DNA from: Treponema pectinovorum | GTDB taxonomy: Bacteria; Spirochaetota; Spirochaetia; Treponematales; Treponemataceae | Reading direction: 5' to 3' | NCBI RefSeq assembly: GCF_900497595.1 | Contig: NZ_UFQO01000001.1 | Location: forward strand, 1-64,000 | DNA: 64,000 nt | In this document: in pieces, positions 8,100 to 16,316 of the stretch | How positions within the stretch are numbered: the stretch's first letter is position 1 | Layout of the letters: each line of letters begins with the position of its first letter | The notes under the pieces: model-generated | The model's database searches: none | Told to the model about the DNA's origin: nothing | The model's input: only the letters and a program-made list of their open reading frames with translations | Translations under genes and position numbers: made by a program

Positions 8100-9167
8100 C
8101 TATTTGCTTAACGCAAGGTCGCCGTCTTTTATCCAGCCGATTTTTCTGAATACAAAGCCAAAGGCAAGGCTTAAAATTGCTGGAAGAACAAAGCATATAA
8201 AAATCAGCCCGAGCCAGTTGAAAACGCTCGGTTGAATTGCAGTTAAGCCGTGCTCAATCGCAACTTTTGAAGGATTATACCAGCCAGAGATTACGCCGAT
8301 TTGCCCTACAAGACCGCAGGTTCCCATTCCTGCACTTACAGACGCTCCGTTCATTTCCATTTTAAAAAAACAAGTTGAAAGCGGGCCTGTTATCAAAGAT
8401 GTTAAGCAGGCAGGAAGCCATATTTTTGGATTTTTTATTATATTTGGCATCTGTAGCATGCTTGTTCCCAATCCTTGACTTAAAAGCCCTTGCCAGCGGT
8501 TTTCCTTAAAACTTAGAAACGCAAAACCAACCATCTGTGCACAGCATCCAGCAACTGCCGCTCCACCTGCAAGCCCTGTAAGACCGAGCGCTGCACATAC
8601 CGCAGCAGAACTCACCGGAAGAGTTAAAAGAATTCCAACGATGAGCGAAATCAGCATTCCCATCAAAAAAGGACGCAAAGTCGTCGCCCATATTATTAAG
8701 TTGCCGAAGGAACTCGCTATCATTCCTATGTATTTTGCTGTAAGAAAAGTTATTAAAACTCCAGAAAGAATTGTTACGAGTGGAGTTACGATGATGTCAA
8801 CTTTTGTCTTTTTGCTTACCAAATTTCCAAGTTCTGCCGCAACTACTGCAACAACTAAAACCGCTAAAGGACCTCCTGCTCCGCCACAGATATTTGCCGC
8901 ACTTCCTACGCAGGCAAGAGAAAAAAGAACGAGAGCAGGTTCTTTCATCGCATAGCCGATTCCAACTGCCATCGCAGCACCAACCACGTGCGCATCGGTT
9001 GCAAAATTTCCTGCTTCAACAAGAAAACTTGCAATCGTATTTTCGCCAAGTTTTAAAATTTGCTGTCCAAGAGTTTTTATGATTGTTCCGATTAAAAGAG
9101 AAGCGAACAATCCTTGAGCCATTCCGCTCATTGCATCAATAAGATACCGTCTGACGTATTTATTCAT
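8100..9167 (-). CDS. PTS EIIC-like membrane transporter (PTS_EIIC_2 type)
   Basis: 355 residues from ATG 9167 (MNKYVRRYLIDAMSGMAQGLFASLL), chosen because GGAGGAC lies 5 nt upstream; a longer frame from 9203 lacks this. The protein has about nine to ten glycine- and alanine-rich membrane segments. The N-terminal motif and the GGPLAV and ISGWYNP loops resemble the PTS_EIIC_2 family of putative sugar-uptake EIIC proteins. No EIIA or EIIB gene is nearby, so phosphotransferase coupling is unproven. It is divergent from the CobD-like gene with a shared 149-bp intergenic region. Confidence 0.75.
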   Translation of the reverse strand: MNKYVRRYLIDAMSGMAQGLFASLLIGTIIKTLGQQILKLGENTIASFLVEAGNFATDAHVVGAAMAVGIGYAMKEPALVLFSLACVGSAANICGGAGGPLAVLVVAVVAAELGNLVSKKTKVDIIVTPLVTILSGVLITFLTAKYIGMIASSFGNLIIWATTLRPFLMGMLISLIVGILLTLPVSSAAVCAALGLTGLAGGAAVAGCCAQMVGFAFLSFKENRWQGLLSQGLGTSMLQMPNIIKNPKIWLPACLTSLITGPLSTCFFKMEMNGASVSAGMGTCGLVGQIGVISGWYNPSKVAIEHGLTAIQPSVFNWLGLIFICFVLPAILSLAFGFVFRKIGWIKDGDLALSK

Positions 9168-9240
9168 AACGTCCTCCAAAAAAAAGAGAATATATGTTGT
9201 CATTGATATACTTGCTGATGCCTAAAGGTCATCCCAAACG

Positions 9241-9279
9241 TAACATCTGAATGGTTTAATCTATCAAAAAAAGATGTTA
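9241..9279. promoter_or_regulatory. Inverted repeat, possible operator
   Basis: TAACATCT (9241-9248) and AGATGTTA (9272-9279) form a perfect 8-bp dyad. It sits directly upstream of the -35 of the CobD-like gene and inside the divergent intergenic region, so a regulator could control both genes from here. Confidence 0.4.
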
Positions 9280-9280
9280 A

Positions 9281-9310
9281 TTGCAATTTGCTGTGTGAAA
9301 GTGTTATAAT
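9281..9310 (+). promoter_or_regulatory. Sigma-70-type promoter with -10 abutting the start codon
   Basis: TTGCAA (9281-9286), an 18-nt spacer and TATAAT (9305-9310). The ATG at 9317 lies only 6 nt past the -10, so transcription should begin at or next to the start codon. Confidence 0.65.
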
Positions 9311-9316
9311 AACAGC

Positions 9317-10561
9317 ATGTTTTTTCACGGTGGCACAAATTCAAGAAGGCTTGATGATTATTTAGATTTTTCTGCAAATACAAGTCCGTTGGGTGTTCAC
9401 AAAGCCGCTTCAAGAGCGCTTTTGGCATTGTCTTTAGATCCTGGAATTTTAGCATCTTATCCAGACCCTGCTTGCAGCGAATTAAAAGAAGTTCTTGCAA
9501 AATATTGGGAATTTGATGGTCCCATTCTTTGCGGTTCAGGAGCGGCGGATTTAACACAACTGATTTCGATGGTTTTTGGAAAAAATGTTTCAGGAACTGC
9601 ATTTAATTTGATAGTAGAGCCTGCTTTTTCAGAATACGAAAACGCTTTGTTGATGGCTTGCGATGAAGAAAAAATCCTGCACCTTACCCTGCACGAAAAA
9701 AACGAATTTAAGTTTACAGAAGAAGATTTTAAACGCCTTGAAAAAATCCTTTCTGGCGGAGTTCCTCTGATGTTTATGGCAAGTCCTTCAAATCCAGCAG
9801 GGAACGTCCTTCCGTTTGAAATGATTGAACGAATTGCAAAACTCTGCGAGCAGTGGAACACGGTTTTTGTTTTGGATTCGTGTTTTTGTCAGTTTTCAAA
9901 ATTGGCAGAAGACAATGTGCGCGCTTTGATAAAACGAACAGATGAATTTCCTCATTTGATAATCCTAAACGCATTTACAAAATTCTACGGAATGGCTGGA
10001 TTACGACTTGGCTATGCGCTTTGCTTTAGTTCACAAATTTACAATCCGCTTGTAAACGCTATGCGTCCTTGGACAATAAGCACCGATGCACAAGTTACAG
10101 GAGTCGCTGTTATAAAGTCAGAAATAGAAAGCGACAGCTGGCACAAGCAGATGCGAAAACTCGTGGAAGAGGAGAGGACATATCTTTCTAGAGTTTTTGA
10201 AAATTTGGGAATAAAAGTTTTAAACGGCGAAGGAAATTATATCCTGATTCAATTAAGCGAAACTCATCAAAAAATTGCCTTGGATTTTGCAGGCAGTTAT
10301 GTACACGAAAAAGAAAAAAAAGGCCACAACGGACCTAAAAAACAGTCGCTCGTAAATGAAGTTTCAATGGACTTGGCTGAAGAAGATTCTCCGAATCCGT
10401 TTCGAGCACCGCTTTGTCAGGCGCTTGGAACTTTTAAGATCGTTATTCGCGGTTGTTCAGATTTTTACGGCATGGATTCTAGTTGGTATAGAGTTTCAAT
10501 AAAAAATCACGAAGAAAATACCCATCTCGTGCGTGCTATCGAAAAGATTTTAAAAAAATAA
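9317..10561 (+). CDS. PLP-dependent aminotransferase, CobD / HisC-like
   Basis: 414 residues of fold-type I PLP enzyme. The N-terminal FHGGTNSRRLDDYLDFSANTSPLG is characteristic of CobD (threonine-phosphate decarboxylase, making aminopropanol phosphate for cobamide synthesis). CGSGAADLTQL binds the cofactor phosphate, PSNPAGNVLP and LDSCF line the pocket, and the PLP lysine is in NAFTKFYGMAGLRLGYAL. An extra charged segment (about residues 330-365, KEKKGHNGPKK...) is unusual. No other cobamide genes are nearby, so histidinol-phosphate aminotransferase is an alternative. No Shine-Dalgarno is present. Confidence 0.8.
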   Translation: MFFHGGTNSRRLDDYLDFSANTSPLGVHKAASRALLALSLDPGILASYPDPACSELKEVLAKYWEFDGPILCGSGAADLTQLISMVFGKNVSGTAFNLIVEPAFSEYENALLMACDEEKILHLTLHEKNEFKFTEEDFKRLEKILSGGVPLMFMASPSNPAGNVLPFEMIERIAKLCEQWNTVFVLDSCFCQFSKLAEDNVRALIKRTDEFPHLIILNAFTKFYGMAGLRLGYALCFSSQIYNPLVNAMRPWTISTDAQVTGVAVIKSEIESDSWHKQMRKLVEEERTYLSRVFENLGIKVLNGEGNYILIQLSETHQKIALDFAGSYVHEKEKKGHNGPKKQSLVNEVSMDLAEEDSPNPFRAPLCQALGTFKIVIRGCSDFYGMDSSWYRVSIKNHEENTHLVRAIEKILKK

Positions 10562-10570
10562 GAATTTTAT

Positions 10571-10710
10571 TTGGGCGGCTTTTTGCTCCACTTGCGTTTC
10601 GCAAAAAACGTGCTATTCAGGGCTTCGCCTTACGGCTACGACCAAACGCAACGGCCTAGATTGATTTGCCGTTGCGTTTGTTTTCGCTTTCGCTCACCCT
10701 TGCTATCACT
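10571..10710. repeat. GC-rich intergenic hairpin element (copy 2)
   Basis: Contains a perfect 13-bp inverted repeat (10643-10655 with 10668-10680, loop 12). A left half (GGCTTTTTGCTCCA, TTTCGCAAAAAA, GCTATTCAGG) is closely matched by copy 3 at 28340-28396. It separates the convergent CobD-like and greA genes and may act as a transcript end for both. Confidence 0.55.
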
Positions 10711-10715
10711 GCCGC

Positions 10716-13442
10716 TTATTTTGCAAGTTTTATTTCTTTTACAGTGTAACTGTTTTTGTTTTCGTTTATCGTAAACTCAAGTTTTTCGCCAACTTTTGAA
10801 TCCAAAATTGCGTTTCCAAATGGCGACATGTAAGAGATTATTCCTGCGTCCGGGTCAGATTCCCAAGGTCCCATTATTACATACTTTTCATCTTTGCCAG
10901 TGTTGTTGTTTGTTAGAGTAACTTCTGTTCCAAAAGAAATCATCGATGTTGTCGCTGTTGTTGGGTCAAAAATCACTGCGCGGCTTAATTCGCCTTGGAG
11001 TCGTTTTAGGTCGTTGTTCAACTTATGCTGAGCTTCTTTTGCAGCTATGTATTCGGCATTTTCTTTTAAGTCGCCTTTTTCCTTTGCTTCTGCAACTTCT
11101 CTTGCAATTTCTGGAATATCTACGGTTGTCATTTTTGCTTCGAGCGCTTTCTTTTCGTCGAGTTTTGCCTTTGTTACGAGCATTCCTTTTGGTGCAAGAG
11201 ATTTTTCTTCTTTTGCACGGAATTTGTAAGACGGATATTTTTCTAGAATTCTATTTCTTAAAGTCTGTTTGTAAGAAGGCTCAAGGAATGCAATGTCGTC
11301 TACGAGAGTGTAGAGATGTGTCATTGTTTCTGTGTCGCTTGCAAGCATAAAGTCTGCATAAACATTTTTTTCGTCTTTTTCGCCAAAGACAAGTTTTTTT
11401 GCATTCTTGTTTAATTTTTTGTTTTCAGTAGTGTCTACATGGTTTTCGATTTCTCTGTAAGTTTGCTCAATCAAGTTTATTATCGTTATCAACTGCTTTT
11501 GGTAAGAAACTCCAGCTTCCTTAAACCATTCATCGTTTCGGCATTCTTCAAAGAAGAAGAGAACTGCGCCTCTATAATCTTTAAAGTTGTCGAATGCTTT
11601 TACGACGAGTTTTTGGATTTTTTCTGTTTCGCCAGCATCGATTAAATCTTTGAGCATCTTTTTGCTTAAAACTGTAGGGAATAATTCAATGTATTTATCT
11701 GTCCAGTCTGGAAGCATTTTTATTGCTGTTAAAAAGTCTTCCTGCAAAGTCGTATTTTTTGTGTCTTTAAGAAGTGTGTACATCTCTCTTGGATTTTGAA
11801 TTTCTGAATAGAGCTCTGCAAAAGAGAATGAAGGTTTAAACGCTAAAGCAGGAATTTCAGAACTTACCTTCTGAACAACGAGATACGAAGCGACTACCTG
11901 TTCGTTTACCTGAGAGAAAGCTTTTAAAAATCCTTTAAAGTAAGAATACATTTCTGCAAACATTTCGCTGTCTTTGTCTGCTTCTTCGTCGTTTAAGAAT
12001 TTCATAAATACGTCTACGCGTGGCATAAAGTTTTTCTGCGCTTTAAATTCGTTGTTGAGTTTTTCTTCCGTCGAAATTTTGGCATCTCTAACCACGTATT
12101 CATTTATGTTGTTTGGATTAACCCCAAAGATTGGGTTTGTTTCAAGCGCTTTTTTTGCTGCGCTGTTCCAGCTGGTCCATTCGCCAGGCGTTAAGATTGA
12201 AGGAACTAATTCTGCCTTTATGCGTTTAAAATCGCAGCTGTTTCCAAAAGATTTGATTATGATTTTAAGAGCGTCGGATTTATCCTTTGGTTCTTTAAAA
12301 ATCTTTAACAAATCTGATTTTGCCTTTGTCGCTTTTAATACCCAAATGTGATCCGAAGCAAGTGGCTGCAAAGCGCTAACGGCCATCTTCAAAGACATCT
12401 GCTTTACGCCTGTTTTTTTGCCAAAGTTTATCGTTAAAGTGTCGTTTTCTACTTTTGTTATTATACCTACGCTCCAAGTGCGATGATAAACAAAGTTTCT
12501 TATGCCAAAAGCGATGTGTTTTTCAAAGTCGTTAATCGCTTCAAATACGTTGCGAAAACTCTGTGTAAGGTTTGATGCACGGATATATTCTTCGACGTGC
12601 GCATTGTCAGAGTGTTTGCCTTGGAAACAAGTTGCAATTTCGTTTCTTGCCCAACTGTCTTTAGGATCAATCGTAAGGATGATTTTTAAAATCTGGATTG
12701 CAGTATCCCATTTTTTAGAATCTTTTGGAGCATTGTCTTTGTAATAAGGATAGAGGTCGTGCAAAAGTAGAGCACTTTTTTCTTGGCTTATGCTCTTTTC
12801 AACTTTTCTCTGCACCAAAAGAAAAAAGTCGATTTCTTCTGGAATTAAGTAAACAAGTTTTGACCAAACTTCTTTTACAGCGGTCATATTGTTTATGTTT
12901 ACAAAACGCAATAGTGACTTTTTGTAATATGCTATCGCATTTTTTAAATCGCCTTCTGCTTCATAGTGTTCTGCAAGAATTTTTGCAATTTCTGCTTCTT
13001 CTATGTCGCTTTTTACGATTTTTTCGTATATTTCCCACGCTTTTGGATCATTTGCGCTGCGATAGATATCTGCCAAAGTGCGCAATGCAAATTTATTGTT
13101 TGGATCAATATCGAGGATTGTTTCGCAAAGGTAGGTTACGATTGGTTCTTTGTGGTTTTTCTGAAAGATGTCTACAAGTCCTACGAGATATGAGTTGTCG
13201 AGTTTTCCCTGCTTTAAGCTAAACATTCCTGAAATATAAAGGGCGATTATGCTTTCTTTTGAATGCGAAAGTTGTTCGTCACAGATTGATTTTATTTCAT
13301 CAGCACAATTTTCTGCTTTTGCTTTTTCTACGATTTCGGACAATTCAATAAGATTGTTCTTTGTGTAGTTGCTGATGGCAGCCCTAGTCCAAGTTTCTTC
13401 TTTGAGCATTTCTTGAACTTTTGTAACGATTTCTGCGGACAT
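10716..13442 (-). CDS. greA: Transcription elongation factor GreA with long N-terminal extension
   Basis: 908 residues. The last 155 are a complete GreA: an N-terminal coiled-coil with the acidic-tip region GDLKENAEYIAAKE, then the FKBP-like C-terminal domain (GPWESDPDAGIISYMSPFGNAIL). GreA binds the RNA polymerase secondary channel and rescues backtracked complexes by transcript cleavage. The first 750 residues are helical, with TPR-like units around 90-200. Ordinary GreA has about 158 residues; an enlarged form of this length is known from spirochetes such as Borrelia. The role of the extension is unknown. The start at 13442 has a GGAG-like site upstream. Confidence 0.93.
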   Translation of the reverse strand: MSAEIVTKVQEMLKEETWTRAAISNYTKNNLIELSEIVEKAKAENCADEIKSICDEQLSHSKESIIALYISGMFSLKQGKLDNSYLVGLVDIFQKNHKEPIVTYLCETILDIDPNNKFALRTLADIYRSANDPKAWEIYEKIVKSDIEEAEIAKILAEHYEAEGDLKNAIAYYKKSLLRFVNINNMTAVKEVWSKLVYLIPEEIDFFLLVQRKVEKSISQEKSALLLHDLYPYYKDNAPKDSKKWDTAIQILKIILTIDPKDSWARNEIATCFQGKHSDNAHVEEYIRASNLTQSFRNVFEAINDFEKHIAFGIRNFVYHRTWSVGIITKVENDTLTINFGKKTGVKQMSLKMAVSALQPLASDHIWVLKATKAKSDLLKIFKEPKDKSDALKIIIKSFGNSCDFKRIKAELVPSILTPGEWTSWNSAAKKALETNPIFGVNPNNINEYVVRDAKISTEEKLNNEFKAQKNFMPRVDVFMKFLNDEEADKDSEMFAEMYSYFKGFLKAFSQVNEQVVASYLVVQKVSSEIPALAFKPSFSFAELYSEIQNPREMYTLLKDTKNTTLQEDFLTAIKMLPDWTDKYIELFPTVLSKKMLKDLIDAGETEKIQKLVVKAFDNFKDYRGAVLFFFEECRNDEWFKEAGVSYQKQLITIINLIEQTYREIENHVDTTENKKLNKNAKKLVFGEKDEKNVYADFMLASDTETMTHLYTLVDDIAFLEPSYKQTLRNRILEKYPSYKFRAKEEKSLAPKGMLVTKAKLDEKKALEAKMTTVDIPEIAREVAEAKEKGDLKENAEYIAAKEAQHKLNNDLKRLQGELSRAVIFDPTTATTSMISFGTEVTLTNNNTGKDEKYVIMGPWESDPDAGIISYMSPFGNAILDSKVGEKLEFTINENKNSYTVKEIKLAK

Positions 13443-13532
13443 GTTTTACTCCTGTATGTTCTTTGGCTCGTAGCCACTTTTATATAAAACGAGCAGTTGC
13501 TTAAGCCTTAAAAACCTCTGCCGTTTAAATTT

Positions 13533-14471
13533 TTATTTTATGTATAACTCGTATACATCCTTATCGAGGATTTTAAGTTTAAGCAAAATATCGCTTATCT
13601 CTTTTCCTGTCTGATTTTTTTGCGCATAATAATCTATCAGCCTAAAATACATATATATGAGTTTAGGTTTTAGTTGTTTTTCATTGTTTGCAGGATTTTT
13701 TATTTCGTTTTCAATCTCGTATATATCCTGCCGCAAATTAAAAAATTCCGTACTCCTAAGTTCCCTTTTTATATTGAACACTCCGTACAAAACTGCATAA
13801 ACTGGAATCCAAAATTGGAGTTCTGCTCCAGAATAGCCTTGTTCCTTACGAACGCGATTTATAAGGCATTTTATAAGTTCACAGTCGAGAAGAGCCAAAT
13901 CGATTTTTTTTGCATCAATAAAAAAAGCTTCCCTAAAAAGAACTTTAGCCTCATTTTCCATTCCACAAAGTGCAAAACAATCCGCCATTTCTGCTATTAT
14001 CTGAGCAGAATCGCCTGAAAGTTTGTTAGCTTCTGTAAGTTCCGTTCTTGCCACATCGTACTTTCCCAGTTTTTTATTGCAAATTCCTTGTTTTAAAAGC
14101 AAATTTGCTTTTTGCATAGGAAGTTTTTGGCTTTCGTTAGGAACTAAAGAATAACTTTTTAAAGCCAGCGTAAAAACACCAGTTTGGATAGAAAAAATTG
14201 TTCTTGCATAGATCTTTTTTTTTCTATTCAGTGCCTCTTCAAAGGATTTCCATTGAAGAATAAGATTTTCTCCTCTTTCGTAAGGCTCAAGATTTTCAGA
14301 TTTCCTGATAAAATCAATCCAATAAGAGCAAGTCCATATTGCAAAGTCAATCTCTGCGTTTTCGAGATTAAATTCCAATGTGCTTGCCAGAATCGATTTT
14401 GCATCTTCTGCCTTGCCTTCTTCAAGCAGTGAATAAGCCTTTTTTAATCCTTCTTCCGACTGATTACTCAT
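13533..14471 (-). CDS. Helical repeat (TPR-like) protein, unknown function
   Basis: 312 residues, mostly amphipathic helices. Recognisable TPR-like units are AYSLLEEGKAEDAKSIL (about 10-30), LLKQGICNKKLGKYDVARTELTEA (about 135-160) and AEMADCFALCGMENEAKVLFREAF (about 170-195). There is no signal peptide or membrane segment, so it is probably cytoplasmic and mediates protein contacts. It lies upstream of greA in the same orientation with a 90-nt gap. It has a strong promoter of its own that leaves only a few leader nucleotides; no Shine-Dalgarno is present. Confidence 0.75.
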   Translation of the reverse strand: MSNQSEEGLKKAYSLLEEGKAEDAKSILASTLEFNLENAEIDFAIWTCSYWIDFIRKSENLEPYERGENLILQWKSFEEALNRKKKIYARTIFSIQTGVFTLALKSYSLVPNESQKLPMQKANLLLKQGICNKKLGKYDVARTELTEANKLSGDSAQIIAEMADCFALCGMENEAKVLFREAFFIDAKKIDLALLDCELIKCLINRVRKEQGYSGAELQFWIPVYAVLYGVFNIKRELRSTEFFNLRQDIYEIENEIKNPANNEKQLKPKLIYMYFRLIDYYAQKNQTGKEISDILLKLKILDKDVYELYIK

Positions 14472-14483
14472 AGCATATTTTGG

Positions 14484-14513
14484 ATTATATCAAAATTAAA
14501 GGTGAGAAGTCAA
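14484..14513 (-). promoter_or_regulatory. Strong sigma-70-type promoter with very short leader
   Basis: On the minus strand TTGACT (14508-14513), an 18-nt spacer and TATAAT (14484-14489). The ATG at 14471 begins 12 nt after the -10, leaving a leader of about 5 nt. Confidence 0.7.
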
Positions 14514-14652
14514 TAAAAGTTGATAAATTTTAGAAAAAATGGGATAAAGTTTATACTTTACTTAATAAAATCTGTCAATAGTTTTTTCTGTTAATTTTTG
14601 AAATAAATATGTTGTTGTTTTTATCCGTATGTTTTGTTAATATTGTGGAGAT

Positions 14653-15288
14653 ATGAAGGATAAAATTTTATCTCCATCGTTGCTCTCTGCGGATTTTTCG
14701 GATTTGTCAAAAGCGATAAAATTTTGCGAAGAAAAAAAAGCAGGTTTTATACACATAGATGTAATGGATGGGCATTTTGTTCCACAAATTTCATACGGGC
14801 AGCCAGTGATAAAATCTATAAAAAAATTAACTTCACTTCCTTTCGATGTTCATCTTATGGTTGAACGCCCAGAAGAGTGTGTAGAATCTTTTGCAGAATC
14901 TGGTGCAGACTGGATAACTTTTCATCAAGAAGCGACAGTGCATATAGATAGGCTTATATCTCGCATTCATCAACTTGGGAAAAAAGCTGGAATTTCAGTT
15001 GTTCCTTCAACTCCTATAAGTGCAATAGAAAATGTGCTTCCTCTTGTGGATTTGGTTTTGGTTATGAGCGTAAATCCTGGTTTTGGCGGGCAAAAATTTA
15101 TTCCTTATTGCCTTGAAAAAGTTTGTCTTTTGGATTCAATGAGAAAAGAAAAAAAATACAATTATCTAATTTCTGTAGACGGCGGAATAAACGAACAGAA
15201 TGTTCAAAGCGTTTTAGAAGCAGGAGCAGACGTTGTAGTTTCTGGGGCTGCATTTTTTAATGGCGCTCTTAATTGGGAGGTTTTATGA
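14653..15288 (+). CDS. rpe: Ribulose-phosphate 3-epimerase
   Basis: 211 residues, normal length. It interconverts ribulose 5-phosphate and xylulose 5-phosphate in the pentose phosphate pathway. TIM-barrel signatures with the metal and acid/base residues are SLLSADFSDL, HIDVMDGHFVP, DVHLMVERPE, VLVMSVNPGFGGQKF and SVDGGINEQNV. A GTGGAG ribosome binding site precedes ATG 14653. It is the first gene of a plus-strand run; its TGA overlaps the start region of the next gene. Confidence 0.96.
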   Translation: MKDKILSPSLLSADFSDLSKAIKFCEEKKAGFIHIDVMDGHFVPQISYGQPVIKSIKKLTSLPFDVHLMVERPEECVESFAESGADWITFHQEATVHIDRLISRIHQLGKKAGISVVPSTPISAIENVLPLVDLVLVMSVNPGFGGQKFIPYCLEKVCLLDSMRKEKKYNYLISVDGGINEQNVQSVLEAGADVVVSGAAFFNGALNWEVL

Positions 15289-16313
15289 TGAAAAAACGAA
15301 TTAACTCCGCGATGTCATCATTTTTTTGTTGTAAAATAACTTTGTCGGCAACTGTGCTTTTTTTTTCGATTAGCCTTTGTCTTTTTTCACAAAAATATAA
15401 TTTAGAGCAGGAAAAAGGTTTTGACGCTTTTCGAAAAGGCGACTGGATTTCTGCAATTTTGTTTCTCAGAAAAGCGGTTTCGTCTGACATCGGATTTAAC
15501 GATGAAACTCTTTATCTTCTTATAATGAGCGAAATAAATTCTGGAGATTATTCTTCTGGTTTGGACGATTGCAATCTTTTCCTTGAAAAATTCAATTCTA
15601 GCAAATATGCATCTTACATTCATTTTTATAGAGGAAAAGCTCTCCATTTTCTTGGCCGCAACGAAGAAGCCGTTTTGGTTTTAAGCGATTTTTGCCATCA
15701 AAATCAAAATTCAGAACTTTACGCATCTGCTTTGTATTGGATTGCAGAATGCTTTTATGCCGAATACAATTTTGACTCTTCTCGCGCTCTTTACGAAAGG
15801 ATAATTTATGATTTTCCTGATGATTCTAAGGCTTCGGATGCTCGCTACAGGGTCGAGATGATTGCTCAACGGGAACGAGAAGAAAAACTCTTGTATCTTT
15901 TAAAAGTTACTAGCGAAGAAAATCTTGCTACGAGAGAAGATTACGAGAGGCAATTAAAAATTTTTAAAACGCAAGATAACTTAGGCTTAAAAAAATCTCT
16001 TTCTGATGCGCAGTTAAAGATAAAAGAACTTGAAGAAGAACTTCTATCTAAAAATGAAGAAAATACAAGGCTTTTAGAAGAAAATAAAAATCTTGTCTCT
16101 CAAAATACTGCTTTGCAGAATGAAAAAGATGCGTTCATTTCAGAATCTAAAATAAAATCTCAAAACGATAAAGATGTAACAAACGAAAAATCTCCTTCAG
16201 TCTACAATCCATCTTATCCTTCTGTAATTGCAGATCCTGCAGTTGAAGCATTAAAGAAAAAGGCATCTTATCTTCAATATCTTCTTGATGAGCAAAAGTC
16301 AAATAAGAGGTGA
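15288..16313 (+). CDS. Exported TPR / coiled-coil protein
   Basis: 341 residues from the second of two adjacent ATGs (15285, 15288); the GGGAGG at 15275-15280 gives the better spacing to 15288. A signal peptide (TLSATVLFFSISLCLFSQKY, about 18-37) is followed by TPR or outer-membrane-assembly-type repeats (about 40-200, for example SALYWIAECFYAEYNFDSSRALYERIIYDFPDD split over two helices). A coiled coil follows (about 230-290). The layout resembles CpoB/YbgF-like periplasmic proteins that link envelope machines. It overlaps rpe by 1 nt. Confidence 0.75.
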   Translation: MKKRINSAMSSFFCCKITLSATVLFFSISLCLFSQKYNLEQEKGFDAFRKGDWISAILFLRKAVSSDIGFNDETLYLLIMSEINSGDYSSGLDDCNLFLEKFNSSKYASYIHFYRGKALHFLGRNEEAVLVLSDFCHQNQNSELYASALYWIAECFYAEYNFDSSRALYERIIYDFPDDSKASDARYRVEMIAQREREEKLLYLLKVTSEENLATREDYERQLKIFKTQDNLGLKKSLSDAQLKIKELEEELLSKNEENTRLLEENKNLVSQNTALQNEKDAFISESKIKSQNDKDVTNEKSPSVYNPSYPSVIADPAVEALKKKASYLQYLLDEQKSNKR

Positions 16314-16316
16314 TTT

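Noticed and set aside
10571-10774. 67-codon plus-strand ORF after the CobD-like gene
   Set aside because: It is read through the GC-rich element with its 13-bp hairpin and overlaps the end of greA; no coding signal.
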